From CAJXNP01 sp050305935 (GTDB lineage: Bacteria > Bacteroidota > Bacteroidia > Cytophagales > Cyclobacteriaceae), in contig JBNLGG010000002.1 of NCBI GenBank assembly GCA_050305935.1, forward strand, positions 111,496 through 175,495: 64,000 nt of DNA, in the 5' to 3' direction. The notes under the pieces are model-generated. The model made no database searches. It was not told the origin of the DNA and saw only the letters and a list, made by a program, of their open reading frames with translations. Positions 33,452 through 42,500 of the stretch are shown piece after piece (position 1 is the first letter of the stretch; each line of letters starts with the position of its first letter). The translations under genes were made by a program, and so were the position numbers.

Positions 33452-34631
33452 GATCATATACGTTTTCGGACTTTTGTTTTTCGGTTTGTGCGTGTCTTTG
33501 TATGCTCAAAATAAGCTGACACTGGAGCAACAAAAGAATGAAGCCTTAAAAAATATAAAGGAAGCTGAGCAGATACTTTCACAGACATCCAAGAAAAAAG
33601 CCAGCAGTCTTGGACAATTGAGGGCCCTGAATAAGCAAATTGAAAGTCGGCAGATGTTGATCAATTCCATAAAAAAGGAAATTCAGCTTTCGAATGAGGA
33701 GATTGAGGAAAGCCAAATTGTAATTACCTCGCTGGAAGCTGACTTGAAAAACCTGAAGGCGGAGTATGGATCCATGGTGTATGCTTCCTATAAATCAATG
33801 AATAGTTATGATAAGCTATCCTTTGTTTTTTCGGCGGCCAGTTTTAATCAGTTCCTGATGCGGATCAAATACTTGGAGCAATATACAAATGCCAGAAGAA
33901 GCCAGGTAAAATTGATTAACGAAGTCCGGGATCAGCTTATTCATAGCAAGTCGAACCTCGAGAGTACTATTACTGAAAAGCAGACCTTATTAAACGACGA
34001 GGAAGAGGAAAAAGACAAACTCCAAAAATTAAAGGTGCAACAGTCTGACCTGGTATCTGACCTGCAAAAGCAGGAAAATAGACTTCAATCTGACATAAAT
34101 AAATACAAGCTGGATATTGAAAAACTGGATAAGCTTATTGCAGACCTGGTTAAAAAAGAGCTGGAATCTGAAAAAGGTTCACTAAAAAATATTTCGGTTG
34201 ATCTCCAGAAACTCTCCTCATCGTTTGAAGGCAATAAAAGCAAGCTTCCCTGGCCAGTTACTTCTGGGTTTATTTCAGAGAAATTTGGCACAAATCAGCA
34301 TCCTGTTTTAAAAAGGGTGAAAGTCCCAAACAATGGAGTAAACATTCAGACTAACCAGAATGAGAAGGTACGGGCTGTTTTTAATGGGAAAGTGAAAAGT
34401 GTGGCTATCATTCCAGGTGATTTCAAATATGTAGTGATTATCCAGCACGGCGAATACTTTACCGTGTATGCACGAATGAAGGAAGTATATGTAAAAACCG
34501 GCCAGGAAGTCAAAACTAATGATGTAATTGGCGAAGTCAATACAACGTCAGATGGCAGTACAGAGATCCACTTCGAGGTGTGGAAGAACACACTCAAGCT
34601 GGATCCTGAATTCTGGCTTGCCAAGAGATAA
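33438..34631 (+). CDS. EnvC-like murein hydrolase activator (coiled coil plus degenerate M23 domain)
   Basis: The protein of 397 residues has a signal peptide (ending SLYAQ), a long coiled coil (about 25-255) and a C-terminal LytM/M23 domain (about 275-397). In active M23 peptidases zinc is held by HxGxD, HxH and nearby His. Here the first motif reads NNGVNI (His and Asp replaced), YARM stands in place of YxHL, and only IHFEVW keeps a histidine. So, as in E. coli EnvC, it should not cut peptidoglycan itself but switch on an amidase during septum splitting. The gene overlaps the DUF4292 gene by 14 bases. Confidence 0.88.
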   Translation: MFINRIIYVFGLLFFGLCVSLYAQNKLTLEQQKNEALKNIKEAEQILSQTSKKKASSLGQLRALNKQIESRQMLINSIKKEIQLSNEEIEESQIVITSLEADLKNLKAEYGSMVYASYKSMNSYDKLSFVFSAASFNQFLMRIKYLEQYTNARRSQVKLINEVRDQLIHSKSNLESTITEKQTLLNDEEEEKDKLQKLKVQQSDLVSDLQKQENRLQSDINKYKLDIEKLDKLIADLVKKELESEKGSLKNISVDLQKLSSSFEGNKSKLPWPVTSGFISEKFGTNQHPVLKRVKVPNNGVNIQTNQNEKVRAVFNGKVKSVAIIPGDFKYVVIIQHGEYFTVYARMKEVYVKTGQEVKTNDVIGEVNTTSDGSTEIHFEVWKNTLKLDPEFWLAKR

Positions 34632-34699
34632 AAATCTCACATATTGGAGATTATAAAAAGAAAGAAACCGTTTAATGGTAGAATTTAAAAGCCTATCAC

Positions 34700-34707
34700 T
34701 AAATTTG
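34700..34707 (+). promoter_or_regulatory. Candidate -7 promoter element of tatA
   Basis: TAAATTTG matches TAnnTTTG exactly, 26 bases before the tatA ATG. The -33 region shows TGG rather than TTG. Confidence 0.45.
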
Positions 34708-34732
34708 TGAATCATATTAATGACAAAACGTT

Positions 34733-34954
34733 ATGAAAGCATTATTAGCAATCGGTGGGTTAGGCCCTTGGGAAATTACATTAATAATTGTGGTATTGCT
34801 TGTTTTCTTCGGAGCAAAGAAAATTCCTGAATTAGCGCGAGGACTTGGAAAAGGTATAAGAGAGTTTAAAGATGCTACCAAGGAAATAAAGGACGAAATT
34901 GAGGAAAGTGTAAAAGACTCTCCTGGGAAAAAATCAGTAGAAAGCAAAAAATAA
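34733..34954 (+). CDS. tatA: Sec-independent protein translocase TatA
   Basis: This protein of 73 residues forms the oligomeric pore of the twin-arginine translocase, which exports folded proteins. It has one membrane helix (EITLIIVVLLVFFGAKKIPE), the hinge, and the amphipathic helix RGLGKGIREFKDATKEIKDE with a charged tail. The FGxKK/IPELAR pattern is the TatA signature. tatC lies separately at 55.5 kb and no tatB is seen, so a two-component TatAC system is likely unless another copy lies elsewhere. The next gene, gatA, begins 5 bases after it, so the two are probably co-transcribed. Confidence 0.93.
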   Translation: MKALLAIGGLGPWEITLIIVVLLVFFGAKKIPELARGLGKGIREFKDATKEIKDEIEESVKDSPGKKSVESKK

Positions 34955-34958
34955 ATCC

Positions 34959-36395
34959 TTGGAAAAGTATCAGTCCTTCAAACAGATTAGCGCAGAGCTA
35001 AAAAGTGGAAGTACATCTTGTGTAAACATAGTTAATTACTACCTCCAAAACATAAAAAATAAGGCACACCTAAATGCCTTCCTTGAAGTTTTTGAATCTG
35101 ACGCTCTAAAACAGGCAGAAGAAATTGATATCAAGTTAAAAAAGGGAACAGCAGGAATGCTGGCTGGAATGGTAGTGGGCATTAAAGATGTCTTGTGCTA
35201 CAAAGATCATCGGGTCCAGGCGTCAAGTAAAATACTTGAGGGCTTTCATTCCCAATTTACAGGCACGGCAGTACAGCGACTCATCGACGAGGACGCGATT
35301 ATCATTGGCAGGTTAAACTGCGACGAATTTGCGATGGGTTCATCCAACGAGAACTCAGCTTATGGACCTGTACTTAATGCAGATGACAATAATAGGGTTC
35401 CCGGAGGGTCATCAGGAGGCTGTGCGGTGGCAGTCCAGGCTAATCTATGTACGACGGCAATTGGCTCTGACACTGGAGGATCGGTGAGGCAACCGGCTTC
35501 TTTTTGTAATGTCATCGGATTAAAACCTACTTACTCACGGATTTCAAGATTTGGCCTGTTGGCGTATGCCAGTTCATTTGATGTCATTGGTACGTTCACC
35601 CGTAGCATTGAAGACAGCGCACTAATGATGGAAACGATGTCTGGCGCTGACAATTTCGATTCCACTGTTTCCAGGCGTGACGTACCAAAATATTCTGCAA
35701 ACCTCCGCTATAACAAATCAGCACGAATAGGATACATTAAGGAAACACTTAATGGTGAGGGGTTGAATGAAGAAGTAAAGCAGAATTTTGTCGAAACCAT
35801 TGAAAAGCTAAAGAAGCAAGGTCACCAGGTAGAGGAAGTATCGCTGCCGCTGATGAAGTATGCGTTGCCAACCTACTATATACTCATTACAGCAGAGGCT
35901 AGCTCTAATCTGTCCAGATACGATGGCGTGCGATATGGGTATCGAAGCCCGAACACAAAGGATATGGCGAGCATGTATAAAAAAAGCAGATCGGAGGGTT
36001 TTGGTGAAGAAGTGAGGAGAAGAATAATGTTGGGAACCTTTGTATTGAGCGCCAGCTATTACGACGCATTTTATACAAAAGCGCAGAAGGTAAGAAATTT
36101 GATAAAACAGCAGGTAGAAAATTTGCTTTCATCCTATGATTTTCTGATAATGCCAACTTCTCCAACTACGGCTTTTAAGTTGGGTGAGCATAATAAGAAT
36201 CCGTTAGAGATGTACCTGGCAGATCTTTTTACGGTACAAGCATCGGTAGCAGGTGTGCCTGCGATATCAGTACCAAATGGAAAGGACTCCAATGGAATGG
36301 CTTTCGGATTGCAGATAATGGCTAACTTTTTCGAGGAAGAAAAGCTTTTGGCTTTTTCAAATAGCTATTTGAGTAATGAGTGGACAAACAATTAA
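34959..36395 (+). CDS. gatA: Aspartyl/glutamyl-tRNA amidotransferase subunit A
   Basis: GatA is the glutaminase/amidase subunit of GatCAB, which makes Gln-tRNA(Gln) (and Asn-tRNA(Asn)) from mischarged tRNA. The protein of 478 residues has the amidase signature. The Ser-cisSer-Lys triad is seen as Lys76 (GIKDVL), Ser151 (VPGGSSGGCAVAV) and Ser175 (SDTGGSVRQPASF). The C-terminal VAGVPAISVPNG is also typical. It starts at TTG (34959), 5 bases after tatA; no ATG lies before the conserved region. gatB and gatC are not adjacent. The last 20 bases overlap the MltD-like gene in another frame. Confidence 0.95.
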   Translation: MEKYQSFKQISAELKSGSTSCVNIVNYYLQNIKNKAHLNAFLEVFESDALKQAEEIDIKLKKGTAGMLAGMVVGIKDVLCYKDHRVQASSKILEGFHSQFTGTAVQRLIDEDAIIIGRLNCDEFAMGSSNENSAYGPVLNADDNNRVPGGSSGGCAVAVQANLCTTAIGSDTGGSVRQPASFCNVIGLKPTYSRISRFGLLAYASSFDVIGTFTRSIEDSALMMETMSGADNFDSTVSRRDVPKYSANLRYNKSARIGYIKETLNGEGLNEEVKQNFVETIEKLKKQGHQVEEVSLPLMKYALPTYYILITAEASSNLSRYDGVRYGYRSPNTKDMASMYKKSRSEGFGEEVRRRIMLGTFVLSASYYDAFYTKAQKVRNLIKQQVENLLSSYDFLIMPTSPTTAFKLGEHNKNPLEMYLADLFTVQASVAGVPAISVPNGKDSNGMAFGLQIMANFFEEEKLLAFSNSYLSNEWTNN

Positions 36396-37797
36396 GAGAA
36401 CATTATTTCTATTTGGCTGGGTTTGTTGCCTGGCTTACTTACCTGCGTTTAGCCAGGATAAAGTGGAGATTGAAGTAAATGAAATCCACTCGGTATACCT
36501 GGATGAATATATTCCAGACGATTCTTATGAGGTGATTGAAGATAGAATTTCCTGTATTGATTCAGATATTCCTCTTCACTTTAATGAGACCGTTAAATCC
36601 TTTGTCAATTATTTTACGGCAAGAAACCGGGAGTACACCAGGGATGTTATGAAACTGAGCTATTGGTATTTCCCAACTTTTGAAGCTCAACTCGCAAAAT
36701 ATGACCTGCCGGATGAGTTAAAATACCTATCCATTGTAGAGTCCGGACTGCGGCCGAGAGCTACTTCACGGGCTGCTGCGGTGGGTTTATGGCAGTTTAT
36801 TTCCAGCACAGGAAGGTTTTACGGCTTGCATCAGGACTGGTACATTGATGAAAGAATGGATCCCTACAAGGCTACTGACGCAGCTTGCAGACACCTTAAG
36901 TCATTGTACAATATGTTTGGCGATTGGGAGTTGGCCCTGGCTGCTTATAATTGTGGAGCAGGAAATGTAAGAAAGGCAATGCGGAGGTCGGGATATAAAA
37001 ACACATTTTGGGAGATATACAATTATCTGCCCCGGGAAACACGGTCTTATGTGCCACAATTCACTGCCATTGTTTATACATTTAAGTTTGCAGAGGAGCA
37101 TGATTTTGTTTTTGATCGATGGGAATTAAAAAACCCTGTACAATATGATACTATACATGTGGATGGTTTCACCAATCTTCAGGCTATTAGCGATCAATTA
37201 AATGTTTGTTTTGACGATTTGGAATATTTGAACCCATCGGTACGAAGGGGTGCAATACCCGAGGGCGTAAAAAGTTTTCCTATCAATATTCCTTCAGAAG
37301 CTTACCCGGCACTTTTAGCCAATAGGACTTTTATCCTTGATTCAGCCGTAAAAAAAGGTAAGGAAAAAATGGACTACCTTGCCAGCAACACGATGGGGAG
37401 CACCTATGGCAGGACAAAAGTAGTTCACAGAGTAAGGAACGGAGATGTATTAGGCACGATCGCTGAGCGTTACCATGTTAGGGTGTCTGACATTCGTGAA
37501 TGGAATAACATTTCCGGAAATATGATAAGGGCAGGTCAAAATTTAAGTATTTGGGTTAAACCCGAAAATTATACATCTTCATCGGCCACAATTTATGCCG
37601 CAAAATCCACTCCCCCCACAACAGTGGAAGAAGAGGCGACAGAAATTTCAGGAAGTAAATACCACATAGTCCAGCCAGGCGATACGCTCTGGGACATCTC
37701 CAGGTACTATGATGGTCTGAGCATCGAAAAAATCAAACAGCTCAACAATCTGAAGACCAACAAAATAAAACCAGGCCAGAAGCTCGTTATCGGATAA
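36376..37797 (+). CDS. Membrane-bound lytic murein transglycosylase D-like protein with LysM domains
   Basis: This protein of 473 residues cuts the glycan strands of peptidoglycan. After a signal peptide (about 1-26, ending PAFSQ) the SLT domain shows YLSIVESGLRPRATSRAAAV (catalytic Glu in VES) and GLWQFISSTGRFYGL. AAYNCGAGNVRKAM follows. Two LysM repeats end the protein: HRVRNGDVLGTIAERYHVRV (about 350-395) and YHIVQPGDTLWDISRYYDGL (about 425-473), which hold peptidoglycan. The layout is that of MltD. Its start lies 20 bases inside gatA. Together with the EnvC-like gene it makes a cell-wall remodelling pair. A hairpin follows at 37814. Confidence 0.9.
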   Translation: MSGQTIKRTLFLFGWVCCLAYLPAFSQDKVEIEVNEIHSVYLDEYIPDDSYEVIEDRISCIDSDIPLHFNETVKSFVNYFTARNREYTRDVMKLSYWYFPTFEAQLAKYDLPDELKYLSIVESGLRPRATSRAAAVGLWQFISSTGRFYGLHQDWYIDERMDPYKATDAACRHLKSLYNMFGDWELALAAYNCGAGNVRKAMRRSGYKNTFWEIYNYLPRETRSYVPQFTAIVYTFKFAEEHDFVFDRWELKNPVQYDTIHVDGFTNLQAISDQLNVCFDDLEYLNPSVRRGAIPEGVKSFPINIPSEAYPALLANRTFILDSAVKKGKEKMDYLASNTMGSTYGRTKVVHRVRNGDVLGTIAERYHVRVSDIREWNNISGNMIRAGQNLSIWVKPENYTSSSATIYAAKSTPPTTVEEEATEISGSKYHIVQPGDTLWDISRYYDGLSIEKIKQLNNLKTNKIKPGQKLVIG

Positions 37798-37813
37798 ACT
37801 TCACTTAACTTTC

Positions 37814-37841
37814 AGAGATTAAAAGAATTAATCTCTATTTT
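37814..37841 (+). terminator. Hairpin with short T-run after the MltD-like gene
   Basis: AGAGATTAA and TTAATCTCT (37814-37822 with 37828-37836) form a perfect 9-base stem with a five-base loop, followed by ATTTT. The T-run is short, so termination may be partial; 26 bases later the DUF4837 gene starts. Confidence 0.5.
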
Positions 37842-37867
37842 CACGTAACCTTTAAAAATCATTGAAG

Positions 37868-38956
37868 ATGAGATATGGTCATATCACAATGCTTTTAATT
37901 ATCATCGGTCTGGTTATTTCATCCTGTAACTCAAATAGCGGAGAAGTACCGGAAGGACTAAAGCCCAAAGCGCGTGGCGCTGATGGGGAAATTGTTTTGG
38001 TAATTGACTCGGTGACCTACGCAGGTGTGGTGGGAGATGAGATAAAGGCTACTTTTCAATCCCAGGTGGATTATCTTTCGCGTGCAGAGTCGTGGTTTAC
38101 CTTAAGAGTCGTAAGGCCGGAGGATGTAAATAGTGTACTCAGGATAACAAAGAACATGATCTATGTGACGATTCTGGGCGATGACAGCCGCAGCAACAGA
38201 TTGCTGAAGCAAAATTTTACGAAAGAGGCTTTTAAAAGCGTGAAAGACGACCCTTCGATCTTCAGGTTTACCAAAAAGGATGAATTTGCCAAAGGACAGG
38301 AAATCCTTCACCTTTTTGCCATGGATGATAAAACCCTTGCCCGGCACATTGCCTCAAATAGGGAAAGTTTAAGGGACTTTTTTAACAATATTGAAAATAA
38401 AAGGACTCACAAGATGCTATTCTCAGCAAGTCCGGAAAAAGGGCTGGCAAATTACATAAAGAACAATTATAAATGTGAGATAATGCTTCCAAACGGGTAT
38501 GAGCTGGCAATTGATAATAAGACAGCTTTATGGACTCGCATATTAGACCCATTTGCTGACAAGAATATCGTCATCGGTTACACAGACTATACTTCCCAAG
38601 ATCAGTTCAAAAAAGAAAATGTCATCCAACTGAGGGATTCGATTATGAGGAATAATATCTTTGGTGATCCTGAAAAATCCAATTCATTCGTGGTGACAGA
38701 AACCGAACACTTCCCAGTGTTTTACAAGGAAGTGAATTTTAACGGAAAATACGCAGTACAGCTCAGAGGCATGTGGAAAACGAATAACCTGAGAATGGGG
38801 GGAGCATTTGTTAGCTACACATTAGTAGATGAGGAATTGAAGAGATTGTATTACATAGAGGGTTTTCTCTATTCACCGGGGCGAAATCAGCGGGAATACC
38901 TTCGCGAACTAGACGTGATCCTTCAAACTTTCAAAACTTCCAAAGAAATATCATGA
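37868..38956 (+). CDS. DUF4837 lipoprotein
   Basis: The protein of 362 residues begins MRYGHITMLLIIIGLVISSC, a lipoprotein signal with Cys after ISS. A low-complexity stretch and a mixed alpha/beta domain follow, with GADGEIVLVIDSVTYAGVVG near the start and GNYAV-like strands later (GKYAVQLRGMWKTNNLRMGG). This fits the Bacteroidota-specific DUF4837 family, for which I know no function. The start ATG at 37868 is preferred to a TTG two codons upstream. Its stop overlaps ruvA by four bases (ATGA). It may belong to the ruvA-sprA-gcvH transcript. Confidence 0.78.
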   Translation: MRYGHITMLLIIIGLVISSCNSNSGEVPEGLKPKARGADGEIVLVIDSVTYAGVVGDEIKATFQSQVDYLSRAESWFTLRVVRPEDVNSVLRITKNMIYVTILGDDSRSNRLLKQNFTKEAFKSVKDDPSIFRFTKKDEFAKGQEILHLFAMDDKTLARHIASNRESLRDFFNNIENKRTHKMLFSASPEKGLANYIKNNYKCEIMLPNGYELAIDNKTALWTRILDPFADKNIVIGYTDYTSQDQFKKENVIQLRDSIMRNNIFGDPEKSNSFVVTETEHFPVFYKEVNFNGKYAVQLRGMWKTNNLRMGGAFVSYTLVDEELKRLYYIEGFLYSPGRNQREYLRELDVILQTFKTSKEIS

Positions 38957-39546
38957 TCGCATTCGTTGAAGGGAAGCTTAGCCAGGTAGATCCTACCTTT
39001 GTTATTATTGATATTAGTGGAGTAGGCTATCTTATCAAAATATCGCTGAATACATTTTCCAGAATAAAGGATTTGGAAAGAGCAAAACTTCATACTCATT
39101 TACATATAAAAGAAGATTCCCATACTTTGTATGGATTTTTTGATGAAAAAGAAAAGAGTCTGTTCATCCACTTAATTTCTATTAGTGGTGTTGGGCCCAG
39201 CACGGGTATTATGATAACTTCTTCGCTAACTGTTGATGAGATATCAAGTGCAATTATCAATGGAGATGTTAATACCATTCAAAAAATAAAAGGCATTGGA
39301 TTAAAAACTGCTCAGCGTATTATCATTGAATTAAAAGATAAGCTCGGCAAAATAGGGGCAGGTTCAGATGCGGTGAATATATTTGCCGGAGGCAACAATA
39401 CCGTTAGAAGTGAGGCGTTAACAGCATTAATAACACTAGGTATATCTAAAAGCGTTGCTGAAAAAAGCGTTGACAGTATTTTAAAAAATAATACCAATGC
39501 TATTACTTTGGAAGAATTAATCAAGCAAGCTTTAAAACGCGCGTAA
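38953..39546 (+). CDS. ruvA: Holliday junction branch migration protein RuvA
   Basis: RuvA binds four-way DNA junctions as a tetramer and loads the RuvB helicase. The protein of 197 residues has the OB-fold domain (MIAFVEGKLSQVDPTFVIID). Its two helix-hairpin-helix motifs are in the middle (LISISGVGPSTGIMI and IQKIKGIGLKTAQRIIIELK). The C-terminal RuvB-interacting domain comes after a Gly/Asn-rich linker (about 150-197). All parts are complete. It begins with an ATGA overlap after the DUF4837 gene and lies 11 bases upstream of sprA, a neighbour pair seen in other members of the phylum. Confidence 0.95.
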   Translation: MIAFVEGKLSQVDPTFVIIDISGVGYLIKISLNTFSRIKDLERAKLHTHLHIKEDSHTLYGFFDEKEKSLFIHLISISGVGPSTGIMITSSLTVDEISSAIINGDVNTIQKIKGIGLKTAQRIIIELKDKLGKIGAGSDAVNIFAGGNNTVRSEALTALITLGISKSVAEKSVDSILKNNTNAITLEELIKQALKRA

Positions 39547-39557
39547 AAGAGCTAATT

Positions 39558-42500
39558 TTGAAATTCTTGGTAGTAAATAGGAGTGTATTTTTTAAACTGG
39601 TTTTTGTCTCCGCATTAACTTATGATATTTCCATTTCGAAAAGCTATGGGGCCAGTTTGTTGTTCCAACAAATAACACCGCCGGATACTACGGAAGTGAA
39701 ACAGGGTGAACCAGCCAGTAAATCTCCGGAAGATGGTTCTCCATCTTTTAATTTCAAGGACAGATACGGTGATCCGCTGAATTATTATCAGAGCCCATCC
39801 CCTTTCCTGCTTAAAAATCCATCAAATTATCAAATGGAAATTGAGGTGGATACGGGAATGAATTATACCATCACTGAAAAAATGGGTGAATTAAATTACC
39901 GCCCGTCCTCCACCTTCACATTTGAGCAGTATGATCGACTGCATAGCCAAAAAATGTACAAAAATTACTGGAAGGACATGTCGACGGGAATTGATGGTGA
40001 AAGCGCGGTGAGCGGCAGAAGGCTAATTCCACCCATTTACATCAGCCCGGTCTTTGACAGGATTTTTGGAGGAAGTTACGTGGATATTCGCCCCAATGGT
40101 TTTGTGACATTGGATTTTGGTGGAAAATGGCAAAGGGTGCAAAATCCATCCATTCCCATCCGGCAACAAAAAAACGGGGGCTTCGAATTTGATCAGCAGA
40201 TTTCGATGAACGTTGTAGGAAAAATCGGTGAGAAGATGTCGGTCACAGCAAATTTCGATAACAATAACACCTTTGATTTTGAGAATGATCTAAAAGTAGA
40301 ATATACAGGATTTGAAGAGGACATTATCCAAAAGATAGAAATCGGCAATGTCAGTCTTCCCCTTCAAAATACGCTAATTACGGGCGCACAAAACCTGTTT
40401 GGGGTAAAGACCCAGCTTAGGTTTGGAAAGATGTACGTTACGGCCGTAGCCTCTACGCAAAGAGGTAAAAGCGAATCCATCCAAATCAACGGTGGTTCGG
40501 ATGGTGGCCAGGGAAGGGAATTCGAAATTAGAGCGTCGGAATATGATGAAAACAGACATTTCTTCCTGGGACATTTTTTCCGCGACAATTATGAAACCTG
40601 GTTAAAATTTATGCCTCAGATTACCTCCCGGATAAATATTAACCGAATTGAGGTTTACATTATCAACCGGCAAAACAATACGCAAACACTTAGGAACGTA
40701 GCCGCTTTTATGGACCTGGGAGAGGGTAAGGTGATTTACAACACGGAACGAATTTCTTCCAATACAGGGAACCAGCAAGCACCTAATAGCAACGGAGCTA
40801 ATACTCTTTATCAGCAACTAATTAATAATCCAAACCTAAGATCTGTTGATGTTTTAAACAGCGAGTTAGGGTTAACGAAAGGTACAGATTATGAGTTGGT
40901 AACTACAGCCCGAAAACTAGACCTTACTGAATACAATTTCAATGGTGAGCTGGGGTTGATTTCAGTTAACAGAAAGCTACAAAACGATGAAATGTTGGCC
41001 GTGGCTTTTGAGTATACCTACCAGGGTCAAAAATATAAGGTGGGAGAGTTAACGGAGGATTATCAAAATCTTGATGACGACAGGGTCATATTTCTCAAGC
41101 TACTACGACCCACAAAGATAAACTCGTCGGTCCCTACCTGGGATTTGATGATGAAAAACGTCTACAACCTGAATGCGAGTCAGATCACACGCGAAAATTT
41201 TCAATTGCGCATAATTTATAGAGACGATAAAACAGGAGTTGACAATCCAAGCTTGCACGAAGGTGTTAATACAACAGATGTCCCCCTGGTGGAACTTTCA
41301 GGACTTGATCGATTGAACTCAAACAATGACCCACAAAAGGACGGCAATTTTGACTTTGTGGAGAATATTACGGTCATTCCCGAAACAGGCTTAGTCTTTT
41401 TTCCCGTCTTGGAACCATTCGGATCAAACCTTAAAAAACAATTTGACCCTGCTTCCGAATCGGGATTGATAGAAAAATATGTCTTTTCAAAGCTATACAA
41501 TACCACCAGGGCAGATGCTGAGCTCGATCCATATCATAACAAATACTTTCTGACAGGAAGGATGCAGGCGGGTTCGGCGAGTGAAATTATGCTTCCCGGC
41601 ATCAATATTGCCGAGGGGTCGGTAGTGGTTATGGCCGGTAGCCAGCCGCTTACCGAGGAGGTTGATTACAGGGTTGATTACAATATTGGAAGGGTGGTGA
41701 TTATTAATGAAGCAGTTCTCAATTCAGGTAAGCCGATCAATATCAGGTATGAAAAATCAGACTTGTTTAATTTTCAAACTCGAAGCCTGATTGGCACCAG
41801 GCTGGACTATCAGGTAGATGAAAATTTCAATATTGGCGGAACGTTTCTTTACCACAACGAGCGTCCTTTTATAAGCCGGATAAGTATTGGAGATGAACCT
41901 ACCAGAAACATGAAGTATGGATTTGATATCAATTTTCAGGATGAATCACGGTTGTTGACCAAAATGGTCGATGCGATTCCTTTGATACAAACCAAGGAAC
42001 CTTCAAATATTACCTTTAATGCTGAATTTGCCCAGCTAATTCCAGGAACATCAAATAAAGTAAACGGGGAGGGTACCTCTTACATTGACGATTTTGAGTC
42101 GACAGCTACTCCCTTTAGCTTGAGCAATAGCATAGATACGTGGAAGCTTGCTGCAACCCCGGTGACAGCCAACAACCGCTTTACCGGAGTACCTCCCTCA
42201 CAGGCAAATAATAATGTGAGAATCAATGATAAAAGGGCAAAATTGGCCTGGTACATCATTGACAATGTTTTTTACAGGTCATCAGGCACTGCCAAACCTT
42301 CCAACATTACAGACCAAGACCTGGAAAACAACTATGTGCGTGGTATCAGTCCGCAGGAGATTTTTCCTAATAGGGATAAACAAGTTCTTAATACCAACTT
42401 GAGGATATTCGATTTGGCCTATTATCCTTCTGAAAGAGGGCCATTTAATTACAATCCTAACCTCAACAACAATGCTGAATTATCTAATCCAAAGGACAAT

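Noticed and set aside
34636..34655. AATCTC/GAGATT hairpin after the EnvC-like gene considered as a terminator
   Set aside because: Only six base pairs and no T-run follow it; more likely chance in AT-rich DNA.
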